Source: Acidobacteriota bacterium
GTDB taxonomy: Bacteria > Acidobacteriota > Terriglobia > Terriglobales > Acidobacteriaceae
Direction: 5' to 3'
Length of the DNA: 64,000 bases
Assembly: GCA_021793405.1 (NCBI GenBank)
Contig: JAJYSV010000003.1
Coordinates: forward strand, 85,675 to 149,674
Below, in pieces: positions 45,205 through 52,992 of the stretch (positions are counted from its first letter, which is position 1; every line of letters starts with the position of its first letter). Position numbers and translations under genes: made by a program. The notes below the pieces were generated by a model. That model saw only the letters and a list, made by a program, of their open reading frames with translations. It had not been told where the DNA came from and made no database searches.

Positions 45205-46602
45205 ATGCCGACGCAAATTCATTTTGGGACCTCTGGATGGCGTGCGATCGTGGCCGATGAGTTCACGCTGGAAAATATTCGCCGTGCGGTGACAGGGATT
45301 GCCAGGTATGTTGCAAAACAGCCTGGACAGCATCGCATTCTGGTGGGTCGCGACCCACGATTCCTGGGAGAGATGTTCGTCGAGGAGGCGGCGCGCCTGC
45401 TGGCGGAGCAGGGCATCACTCCCGAGGTAATTGGCGAAGCGGCACCAACACCAGCGATTTCGTATGCCGTGCGGCTGAGAAAGACGAGCGGAGCGATCAA
45501 CTTCACGGCCTCGCACAATCCGCCGGAGTACAACGGGATTAAATTTTCCACCCCCGACGGCGCGCCCGCACTGCCGGAAGTAACCAAGCAGATTGAGGCG
45601 GAAATTGCCGCATTGGGAGATGTCAAACCGGCGGCTATCCCCAAAGAGAAATTCGACACTGTCGATGTAAAGCCGGAGTATTTGAAGCGGCTGGCTGAAT
45701 TGATTGATCTGAAAGCCATCGCGAAGGCACAGCTACGGATTGTGGTCGATCCATTCTGGGGCGCGGGGCGCGGATATGCGCAACAAATCCTGACGGAGCA
45801 TGGCGTGTCCGCCGTGAGCGTACACGACTACCGCGACGTGCTGTTCGGAGGCCATGCGCCTGAGCCAGACGATCCCTTGCTGGGCGACTGCAAGGCAAAG
45901 ATGCGCGAGACCAATGCGCATCTGGGGATTGCGTCCGACGGCGACGCCGACCGCTTCGGGATCGTCGATCGGGACGGCACGTTTATTCAGCCGAACTACA
46001 TTATTGCGCTGCTGTTCGACTATCTAGTGGAGACGCGCGGCTGGCGCAATGGCGTGGCGAAAAGCGTGGCCACGACCAACTGCATCAACGCGCTGGCGGA
46101 CTACTACAAGATCCAGCTGTACGAGACGCCGGTGGGCTTCAAATATATTGGCGAGCTGATCGATCAGGACAAGATTGCCATTGGCGGCGAGGAGAGCGCC
46201 GGCCTGACGATTCGCGGCCACGTTCCGGAGAAGGACGGCATCCTGGCGGGACTGCTGGTCGCGGAAATGGTGGCGGTTCGCGGCAAGACGCTCGGCGAAC
46301 AGTTGCAGGCCCTTTTTGGCAAGGTGGGTTCCTATTATCCGGTTCGAGAGAATTTCCACTTGACTCAACAGGCCAAAGACAACTTCACTAAGAAGTTGAA
46401 GACTGAACCGAGAGAACTTGCGGGGCGCAAGGTTTCCTCGATTGTCCGGACAGATGGCTTGAAGCTTATCTTCGACGATGGCGCGTGGGTCTGCTATCGA
46501 CTTTCGGGAACGGAACCGGTAGTGCGAGCCTACACAGAAGCGCGCTCCAAGGAAGATTCAGCAAAGCTGACCGAGGCCGCGAAGCAGTGGGTTCTGGAAT
46601 GA
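45205..46602 (+). CDS. Alpha-D-phosphohexomutase (phosphoglucomutase/phosphomannomutase)
   Basis: A 465-residue mutase that moves phosphate between C1 and C6 of hexoses. The four-domain family is complete: FGTSGWRAIVADEF at the start, the phosphoserine loop INFTASHNPPEYNGIKFS, the metal loop SDGDADRFGIVDRDG, the sugar-recognition loop GGEESAGLTI and the phosphate-binding RLSGTEPVVRAYTEA. The sequence cannot decide between glucose, mannose or glucosamine. The stop overlaps the region just before the FtsB-like gene, so they may be co-transcribed. A glucose-1-phosphate supply would suit the trehalose/glucan genes further on, but those are a separate unit. Confidence 0.92.
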   Translation: MPTQIHFGTSGWRAIVADEFTLENIRRAVTGIARYVAKQPGQHRILVGRDPRFLGEMFVEEAARLLAEQGITPEVIGEAAPTPAISYAVRLRKTSGAINFTASHNPPEYNGIKFSTPDGAPALPEVTKQIEAEIAALGDVKPAAIPKEKFDTVDVKPEYLKRLAELIDLKAIAKAQLRIVVDPFWGAGRGYAQQILTEHGVSAVSVHDYRDVLFGGHAPEPDDPLLGDCKAKMRETNAHLGIASDGDADRFGIVDRDGTFIQPNYIIALLFDYLVETRGWRNGVAKSVATTNCINALADYYKIQLYETPVGFKYIGELIDQDKIAIGGEESAGLTIRGHVPEKDGILAGLLVAEMVAVRGKTLGEQLQALFGKVGSYYPVRENFHLTQQAKDNFTKKLKTEPRELAGRKVSSIVRTDGLKLIFDDGAWVCYRLSGTEPVVRAYTEARSKEDSAKLTEAAKQWVLE

Positions 46603-46609
46603 GCAAGAC

Positions 46610-47065
46610 GTGGGATGGGTGGATGACTGCGAGTATCGAACGATGAATGGACGAGGACGCAACGAGTTGCAACGCCAGTTGATCGCTGGCCATTCCGAGC
46701 CCCGCGTACCGGCAGCGGCTGTGCAGGGCAGCCGAATCGAGCGTCTCTCGACGCACGCCCTGGGCCTGCGGCGCAAGGCGGCCACGGCTCTATTCGTTGC
46801 GTTGTCGTTGTTTCTGTGCGTCTACGCGATTCTGGGGCACGACGGTATTGTCGCGTACCAGCAGAAGCAGCATCAGGCGAAGCAGCTGCATCAGCAGATT
46901 TTAAGTTTGAAGCAGGAAAACCAGCGCCTTGCGCTGCACGACGAACGCCTGCAGAACGACCGCGACACAATTGAGTATGAGGCTCGCGAGCAGATGCACT
47001 ATGCTCGTCCGGGCGAAGTGATTTACACGTTGCCGCAAGCGCCCTCGTCTACACCGCACAAGTGA
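46610..47065 (+). CDS. FtsB/DivIC-like septum formation initiator
   Basis: A 151-residue single-pass membrane protein: a polar N terminus (about 60 residues), one helix (ATALFVALSLFLCVYAIL) and a periplasmic coiled coil (QQILSLKQENQRLALHDERL) followed by EYEAREQMHYARPGEVIYTL, the family end motif. FtsB-like proteins link FtsQ and FtsL in the division complex. The start is uncertain: GTG 46610 gives the length stated; the ATG at 46643 would remove 11 residues. It follows the phosphohexomutase gene by 7 bases. A REP and a strong hairpin separate it from the convergent porin gene. Confidence 0.8.
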   Translation: MGWVDDCEYRTMNGRGRNELQRQLIAGHSEPRVPAAAVQGSRIERLSTHALGLRRKAATALFVALSLFLCVYAILGHDGIVAYQQKQHQAKQLHQQILSLKQENQRLALHDERLQNDRDTIEYEAREQMHYARPGEVIYTLPQAPSSTPHK

Positions 47066-47096
47066 GGGAAGCGCTCCGCGCGCTTCATCGGTCCAT

Positions 47097-47141
47097 CCCA
47101 TTCAAGCCCACTTAAGCCAAAAAACGGCTTGAATGGGCACC
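47097..47141 (-). repeat. REP copy F
   Basis: Read on the minus strand it has GGTGCCC, arms TTCAAGCC and GGCTTAAG around GTTTTTT, plus an extra CTTGAATGGG end that can pair with the head arm. It lies between two convergent genes. Confidence 0.8.
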
Positions 47142-47175
47142 GTCGAATTCCCACGATAGGAACGCTCGGACGCAT

Positions 47176-47201
47176 CCCATGTCTCAGAAGCGAGACATGG
47201 G
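47176..47201. terminator. Perfect hairpin CCCATGTCTC / GAGACATGGG
   Basis: Ten-base perfect arms with a six-base loop lie in the middle between the convergent FtsB-like and porin genes, followed by GTACCC. It probably acts as a bidirectional terminator and, with its GGGTACC head on the minus strand, may be a second REP family. Confidence 0.65.
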
Positions 47202-47225
47202 GTACCCAGGTTTTCTTTGAACGTT

Positions 47226-48764
47226 TTAAAACTCCAGATGTAGACGGACGGTTTGGACGTCGACCGGGCCGCGGTCCTGGTTGTATCCGGGGTGCTGAAT
47301 GAAGGTATTGCCGACGGCGTAGTAGACGCCGCGCCAGGCGTGGACGTTATAGTACGCTTCCAGAATGTCTTCTCGCGCGTAGTTCAAATTCCCATCGCCG
47401 AGCAGGAAGCCGAGGCCGCCCAGGCGCAGATAATTCTGATGGTCCTTCTTGATTGCGTTAGTGTTGAAGGCAAGGCCGACCTTGTCGAGTTTGCGATGCC
47501 AGCGCGCTCCTGCATAATCCACTCCAAACAGAAACGTCTGATCGTCTTCCGTATAGGCGAAGGACTCGTGCTGGCCCTCGTTCCAGCCAAAGCGGCCGCC
47601 CAAGCGAAGATTGTCCGTGATGTTCTGTTCGACGTTGACGCCGAAGCCATATTTGAGGGCGCCGAATTTTTCGACCGAGGTGATCTCCGGCCTGGGAGTC
47701 AGTCCCTCCAGATAATGATTGATGGCTTCGCGATAGTCGCCCATGTGCGCGCTGTTGCCGTATGCCAGCAGCCGGATTGCTCCCGTTCGGCCTGGCAACA
47801 ATCCCTTGCGGATCTCCAGTTCCATATTTTGCCCGCGGGCACGCCGTAAGGCCCAGTCCAGCGTGATGCCGTTGGCGACGGTGGGCATCAGACCCAGCAC
47901 ATAGCGCAAGGCCCAGCCGCGGTCTTGGTACTCCAGGGCCGTGCCGTAGGTGTAGCCGCGTGTATCGGCGGCGTAGTCCCATGCGCCATTGTTGTCGACC
48001 GTCCAGTCCATGAACTGCAGATGGCTGTCGCTCAAGACGGCGTTGACATCGACCATGTCCGGCAGCGTGAATTTTCCGATGCGCAGATCGAGGCGCCGCA
48101 GCGGCACCTGCGTTGCCAGGGCAAGCGGGCCGCGCTCCTGCGGCACAGTTTGGCCGGTAAAGCCGATGGTCTGGTGGAATTCCACGCGCGCCGTGTAGGG
48201 AACAGCGCTCAGATTCGGATTGCGGACCACATCGAGATTGGTGAATCCCGCCAGCCCAAGAGCCTGACTCAGTCCCCGCCCGCCGGCATTCTCCTCGTCA
48301 TAGATCACTTCAGTTTCATAACGGGGATTCTTGTTGAGTTCATATCCCAGGTACAGTGTGCCTACTTCGGAGGCCTTGTATTGAAAGGGTGCAGTAAAGC
48401 TGTTGGGTCCTTGATAGGGGGAGTGGAAATTTCCATGCATCTGGTAAATACTGTTTGCCTGGCCGCTGATCCAATAGCGCGTGTCGTCCGGGTGGAGAAA
48501 AAAAGTGAGTTGGCCGTCGCTGGGAGGCTGCGAAGATTGTGCGAACGGCGCGGAAGAGGCGCCGTTACCAGATTGAGGTGAACCTTCCATCCAATTTTCT
48601 GTTGCAAATTCCGATCCATCCGCAGTCGGCAACAGATACCGGTTCTCAAATCCGCTGTTGACAGTCCAGACTGCCGGACAGAGCAACCGGTTCTGAATGG
48701 GCATGGAAGGCGGCTGGCCGGCTTGCATCAGGCAAATCGTAAGCAAAAAACTGCAAGTCAGCAT
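47226..48764 (-). CDS. OprB-like carbohydrate porin
   Basis: A 512-residue outer-membrane protein. After a signal peptide (LTCSFLLTICLMQAG, short) it has a poorly conserved segment, then beta-strand-rich sequence with the OprB order: FTAPFQYKASEVGTLYLGYE, LRIGKFTLPDMVDVNAVLSD, FMDWTVDNNGAWDYAADTRG and WRGVYYAVGNTFIQHPGYN, ending with RLHLEF and the terminal phenylalanine needed for insertion. Such porins let sugars through. It is the last gene after the kimA-like gene on the same strand, with a 221-base gap and probably its own promoter. Substrate unknown. Confidence 0.8.
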   Translation of the reverse strand: MLTCSFLLTICLMQAGQPPSMPIQNRLLCPAVWTVNSGFENRYLLPTADGSEFATENWMEGSPQSGNGASSAPFAQSSQPPSDGQLTFFLHPDDTRYWISGQANSIYQMHGNFHSPYQGPNSFTAPFQYKASEVGTLYLGYELNKNPRYETEVIYDEENAGGRGLSQALGLAGFTNLDVVRNPNLSAVPYTARVEFHQTIGFTGQTVPQERGPLALATQVPLRRLDLRIGKFTLPDMVDVNAVLSDSHLQFMDWTVDNNGAWDYAADTRGYTYGTALEYQDRGWALRYVLGLMPTVANGITLDWALRRARGQNMELEIRKGLLPGRTGAIRLLAYGNSAHMGDYREAINHYLEGLTPRPEITSVEKFGALKYGFGVNVEQNITDNLRLGGRFGWNEGQHESFAYTEDDQTFLFGVDYAGARWHRKLDKVGLAFNTNAIKKDHQNYLRLGGLGFLLGDGNLNYAREDILEAYYNVHAWRGVYYAVGNTFIQHPGYNQDRGPVDVQTVRLHLEF

Positions 48765-48985
48765 AAATCCTCATGTGCCGGGATGCGTACCACAGTACGC
48801 GAGTTGCATAAGAGTAGTTAACTACAGTTAATAGCAAACGGTCAATATGCTTTAACGAAATTTAATATTTGCTGAAGCCGTTTGCCGTGGAGATCAAGCT
48901 AACTGTTCCACAGTTACTGTAATGCGGACGTTTTGATATCCCACCCTAGCTGCGCTAGGATTGGGCACCCGCCGTGGAGATCGAG
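48765..48985. other. Intergenic region upstream of the porin gene
   Basis: A+T-rich. It contains short palindromic stretches (GTTAACTACAGTTAAT, AACTGTTCCACAGTT) that may be operators, and the first of two 24-base direct repeats (48884-48907 and 48971-48994, two differences), the second of which covers the last codons of the kimA-like gene. CCTAGC-TGC-GCTAGG at about 48946-48960 is a weak hairpin after that gene. Confidence 0.5.
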
Positions 48986-50878
48986 CTAGCTGTTGGATGC
49001 GGAAGGGTCGTGCGATTCCAGATACCAGGGAACGTTGGCAACCACGGTTTGTTGCCCTCCCCGAAGATACAACATGGTTTTCAGCAGGGTCGCTCTCTGG
49101 TTGTGCAACACATAATAGTACCATCGGCTTTCTATTAGTTCCGGGAGCAGAACCAGCAGCTGGCGGGTTGGATTTTGTTTCTCCAGCTCATCCACCTGAT
49201 CGACGATGGGTCCCAGGACGCGCCGTGTAGGGGATTGCAGTTGGATGAGTTTCGGTTGCGGTTCGGCTGCCTGCTGGAGTGGATCGGTGACGTTCTTTTT
49301 CCATAGCGGGGCAAGGGGTTCCTCACCTTCATCATTTTTCACGTGGATGCAATAGACTTCCGTCGAAATCGACAGCGCGAAGCGAAGCGCTTTGGCGGTG
49401 ACGCGATTCCATCCGGGAATCGGCAGGATGACGATCGGCTGGCTGAGTTTACTGGTGTCCAGCGTTTCCTTTGCCGCGATCTGGCGTCCCACCCAGAGAT
49501 AGTGATGATGGATTGCCAGCATCAACAGGATGATCAGTGGAATGACGAGCGCGGTGATCCATGCTCCAGACATGAACTTTGTGACGAGCACGATGCAGAC
49601 GGTAATTCCGGTGGCGACCGCGCCGATTCCATTCACGGCCATGTTGAATTGCCAGCCGCGGCCACGCTTGCGACGCCAATGCTGCACCATTCCGGCCTGG
49701 GACAGCGTGAAGGCGAGGAAAGCGCCGATGGCGAACAGCGGTATCAGCCGGTCGGTGATGCCGTGAAACAGGATCAAGAGCAGGGCGGCGGAGAACGCCA
49801 ACACGTAGACGCCGCTTGAATACACCAGACGCCGTCCGCGAAGAGTAAAGGCGAAGGGAAGATATCGGTCTCTAGCGACGTTGTGGCAGAGGCGGGGAAA
49901 ATCCGCGAAGCCTGTGTTGGCGGAAAGCGCGAGCACCAGCAGGATGGAAGCGATCGAGACGTAATAAAAAATGCCGCGTCCGGCGATGGCGGCGATGAGC
50001 TGGGACAGGACACTTTGATATGGCGGGCCGATGGGATCGGTCGCGGCGATGTGGTAGGCCGGCGCGAGAAAGGCGATCCCGAGCAGTAAAATGCCAAGCA
50101 GCGCAATGATGACGGTCAAAGTGAGCTGCGCGGATTTCTCGTGCGGCTCCTTGAACGCGCCAACGCCATTGCTGACGGCCTCGACGCCGGTCATGGCTGT
50201 GCAGCCGCTGGAAAAAGCTTTCAGCAGCAACCAGATGCTGAAGACGGCAGTGGCGTGGCCCAGTTGCGGCGGAGCGACGACCGGATGGGGATGGCCACCG
50301 GAGAGGATGACCTTAGCCACGCCTAAGGCGATGACCGCAACCAGGCAGACGATGAACAAATAGGTGGGAGCCATGAAGGCGGTTCCGGAAGAGCGCGCGC
50401 CGCGCAGATTCATTATGGTAAGGATGGCGAGAATCGCCAGGCACAGGCTGAGCGTATGGGGCTGAAGTTTTGGCAGAGCGGAGACCAGCGCGCCGACGCC
50501 GGCCGAGATGCCGACCGCAACTTCCAGGATGTAGTCGACCATGAGCGCCGAGCCTGCGAGCAGGCCCGCCATAGGGCCGAGATTTTCACCGGCCACGGTG
50601 TAAGAGCCGCCGCCGTTGGGATAGGCGGCAATCGTCTGGCGGTAGGAGAAATAGAGGATTGTGAGCAGTGCCAGAATGGCCGCGGTAATTGGCAGCACGA
50701 AATGAACGCCTGCCATCCCCAGCGGGATGAGCAGCGTCATGGCGGCTTCCGGCCCGTATGCTGCGGAACTGAGGGCATCGAGGCCGAAGATGGGAATGCC
50801 TTTGGACGCGCCAATTTTTTCCGCGCGATCTTCCCAGGAGGCAAGCGGCCGGCCCAGCAATGTGTCCAGTATTTTCAT
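48986..50878 (-). CDS. APC-superfamily potassium importer, KimA (YdaO)-like
   Basis: A 630-residue permease with about 12 helices and a C-terminal cytoplasmic part of about 160 residues. It matches Bacillus KimA, a high-affinity K+/H+ symporter inhibited by c-di-AMP, through DALSSAAYGPEA, YFSYRQTIAAYPNGGGSYTV, AENLGPMAGLLAGSALMVDY, LLKAFSSGCTAMTGVEAVSN and LALSANTGFADFPRL. General amino-acid permeases are the alternative. It is last in the minus-strand cluster with the MscS-like gene 75 bases upstream, so K+ uptake and release genes are side by side. I found no ydaO-type riboswitch in the short leader. Confidence 0.85.
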   Translation of the reverse strand: MKILDTLLGRPLASWEDRAEKIGASKGIPIFGLDALSSAAYGPEAAMTLLIPLGMAGVHFVLPITAAILALLTILYFSYRQTIAAYPNGGGSYTVAGENLGPMAGLLAGSALMVDYILEVAVGISAGVGALVSALPKLQPHTLSLCLAILAILTIMNLRGARSSGTAFMAPTYLFIVCLVAVIALGVAKVILSGGHPHPVVAPPQLGHATAVFSIWLLLKAFSSGCTAMTGVEAVSNGVGAFKEPHEKSAQLTLTVIIALLGILLLGIAFLAPAYHIAATDPIGPPYQSVLSQLIAAIAGRGIFYYVSIASILLVLALSANTGFADFPRLCHNVARDRYLPFAFTLRGRRLVYSSGVYVLAFSAALLLILFHGITDRLIPLFAIGAFLAFTLSQAGMVQHWRRKRGRGWQFNMAVNGIGAVATGITVCIVLVTKFMSGAWITALVIPLIILLMLAIHHHYLWVGRQIAAKETLDTSKLSQPIVILPIPGWNRVTAKALRFALSISTEVYCIHVKNDEGEEPLAPLWKKNVTDPLQQAAEPQPKLIQLQSPTRRVLGPIVDQVDELEKQNPTRQLLVLLPELIESRWYYYVLHNQRATLLKTMLYLRGGQQTVVANVPWYLESHDPSASNS

Positions 50879-50953
50879 AGCAGTCGATTCATAATAATTG
50901 GCACGCTATGAAGTGATACCTAGAACTGCATTGAGCGCGCGATCGTGTGCTGG

Positions 50954-51652
50954 TCAGAAATGTCGAACGACATCTTCGTCCGCCGGCGTTTTGTGCCGGT
51001 CCCGTTCCAGCGACCGGCTGACCAGGTCGCGCGAGCCCAGGCCGACGGCCAATGCCAGCGCCAGCACAATTCCTCCGAATAGGATGCCAAAACCGAGATC
51101 GACGATGCTGCGCGCGATTCCCAGATGATCGAGGACCATGGCCGCGGTGAAGACCAGCACCAGCCATTTGACTCCGAGGCTGAGCAGTCGGGCGTGCTGC
51201 ACGTTCATGTTGACGCCGTTGATAAGGACGCTGCGAGACAGAAAGCGGGCGATGATCGTGCCGATGATCAGGAGTACGACGGCGGCCACGATCTTCGAAA
51301 TATACGTGACGACGTAGGCCGACAGGCCGGAAGAGAGGGATGCATCGAGGGCCGCAATGCCGACAAACAGGCCAGCGACCACAGTCGCCCAGAAGACGAT
51401 GCGGGTTGCCAGGAATGTGGGTGTTTTGGCGGAAGACCAATCGGAAATATTGGCCATACCGGATCTTTCCACGCGAGCATCGAAGCGCAGCGCGATGAGG
51501 ATGCGGCGCAGAATGGCCGCCAAAATCCATCCGATAAAGATGGAGACCAGCAACGCGACGACCAGCGCCAGGACACCTGGCAGAAGAGTGGCGACCTTGA
51601 ACACGGCTCGGTGCAGGGATTCCCGCAGCGCCAGACGTACCTGTTCCCACAT
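50954..51652 (-). CDS. Small MscS-like mechanosensitive channel protein (helical part only)
   Basis: A 232-residue membrane protein with about four to five helices. LALVVALLVSIFIGWILAAI, RIVFWATVVAGLFVGIAALD and the pore-like LDHLGIARSIVDLGFGILFG are similar to the transmembrane part of conserved TM-helix/MscS proteins. The usual C-terminal beta domain of MscS is missing: the protein ends with RDRHKTPADEDVVRHF. The ATG at 51652 is preceded by AGGAG; a longer frame upstream overlaps the neighbour and is discarded. It starts 22 bases after the glycosyltransferase gene. Confidence 0.75.
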   Translation of the reverse strand: MWEQVRLALRESLHRAVFKVATLLPGVLALVVALLVSIFIGWILAAILRRILIALRFDARVERSGMANISDWSSAKTPTFLATRIVFWATVVAGLFVGIAALDASLSSGLSAYVVTYISKIVAAVVLLIIGTIIARFLSRSVLINGVNMNVQHARLLSLGVKWLVLVFTAAMVLDHLGIARSIVDLGFGILFGGIVLALALAVGLGSRDLVSRSLERDRHKTPADEDVVRHF

Positions 51653-51674
51653 GACGTACTCCTGTTCTATCGCT

Positions 51675-52955
51675 TTACGGATGGAAACGATCTGGCCAGC
51701 GCCAACGAGACAGGAGATAGGGCTTCTCCGATTCGTAGGTGCGAGCCAGCTGTTCCACTCGTTGTTGCGCGGCGATGCCGCTCTTGTTAATTTCCACGGC
51801 GTACGATGCCACCCATCCCAGATAGAGCGGCGTGAGCGCGCCAAAGAGATGTGCGCGATGGATGTTGCGCAGGCGGTGTGCCAGCGCAAAATCATACACA
51901 ATACGTGCCCAGAGAGCGTCCTCCATATGAAATTCGTCCGCCGACAGGCGGGAGAGTTTCTTCAGCTCCAGCAAAGTGACGGGGGGCAAAATCAGCGACC
52001 AGATGTCGCGTAGATTGCTTTCTCCGAGTTGGAATGCATCTACCATGCGGCGGACATCCACGGTATCCGAGGGTTCAGTGAACGTTTCCGCCGCGCCAAA
52101 GGTGGGGACTTCATGAGAGCCGCGAATGCGTTGCCAGAAGGCCGCATTGTCCTCCATATCGAGAAATAAAGGGCCCGCCAGTTGACCCAACGCATCGCTC
52201 AGGTCAATGCCATCGGAACTTGCGGGACGGCGCGTGCCCAGGCGTACCTGGCAAATTTTTAAATTTCGATTGGCGGCGACGGTTGCGAGCCAGGGCAATC
52301 TCCCTTGCTGCCGGGTGGAATCCTGAGACGCGCCAGCGGAAAGCGGCGCGAACATTTTCGACGATATTTGAAGTTCGTTGCCAAGAGGATTCTCGACGCG
52401 ATGCCCGTAGAGGGTGCGCGTCAACGGATAGAGAATGCTTTTATTGAGCAGGTCGTCCAATGGCTGGGTGGCGTAGAGCGGCATCGCCAGATCGAATGTT
52501 CCTTCGATTGCCGGGTCCATGAGAAGAGTGAGTTTTTCCGCGGTGAGAGAGTCTCGATTGCAACCCAGATCCGTGCCCAGAACGGTGCATGCGCGCGCAT
52601 TCAGCTTGCGCGCGAGCTGGCAAAGGGCGCGATACGTGGAGGCGTTCGGAAGCCAGGGAATCGCACCCGGATTGGGAGCGGGCAGCGGGTAGTTTACAAA
52701 ATGCAGAGCGCGCGCCACTGGGAGGTTCGGTTCCATTCCCGGCAGAGGCGCCGGGATCTCCTGAGCTGTTTCGGCAGGCAACGCGAGAACTACTCGGCAC
52801 GGCGTCGAGAGCAGCTTGCAAGCTTGCTCCAGCTTGGCAACCGTGGGGACGATAGTATCGCCGCTTGGGGGGGCGGAGATGGCTATGAGAAGATCGGTCG
52901 GGACGATCTCCGAGCTTTCCGTTTTCGATTCCTGCAGCGTTTCCATTTCAGCCAT
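51675..52955 (-). CDS. GT-A-fold glycosyltransferase-like protein (GT81/GpgS-like, divergent)
   Basis: A 426-residue protein. Its layout resembles mannosylglycerate/glucosyl-3-phosphoglycerate synthase-like enzymes: nucleotide-sugar entry (PTVAKLEQACKLLSTPCRVV), a DxD-like spot (VLGTDLGCNRDSL) and YPLTRTLYGHRVENPLGNEL in place of the family LYGRRVxxPIGGDF. FALAHRLRNIHRAHLFGALTPLYLGWVASY is a helical C-terminal part. The sugar-donor glycine pair of the family (PIGGDF) is altered to PLGNEL, so activity may differ. Its place in a trehalose/glucan cluster suggests a compatible solute or glucan primer; this is inference. It is coupled to the fusion gene upstream (37-base gap). Confidence 0.55.
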   Translation of the reverse strand: MAEMETLQESKTESSEIVPTDLLIAISAPPSGDTIVPTVAKLEQACKLLSTPCRVVLALPAETAQEIPAPLPGMEPNLPVARALHFVNYPLPAPNPGAIPWLPNASTYRALCQLARKLNARACTVLGTDLGCNRDSLTAEKLTLLMDPAIEGTFDLAMPLYATQPLDDLLNKSILYPLTRTLYGHRVENPLGNELQISSKMFAPLSAGASQDSTRQQGRLPWLATVAANRNLKICQVRLGTRRPASSDGIDLSDALGQLAGPLFLDMEDNAAFWQRIRGSHEVPTFGAAETFTEPSDTVDVRRMVDAFQLGESNLRDIWSLILPPVTLLELKKLSRLSADEFHMEDALWARIVYDFALAHRLRNIHRAHLFGALTPLYLGWVASYAVEINKSGIAAQQRVEQLARTYESEKPYLLSRWRWPDRFHP

Positions 52956-52992
52956 CGTGTTGTTTCACTCCGCTGCCCGGAAAACCAACGTC

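Noticed and set aside
50879..50953. A ydaO-type c-di-AMP riboswitch before the KimA-like gene
   Set aside because: The gap is only 75 bases and shows none of the expected structure.
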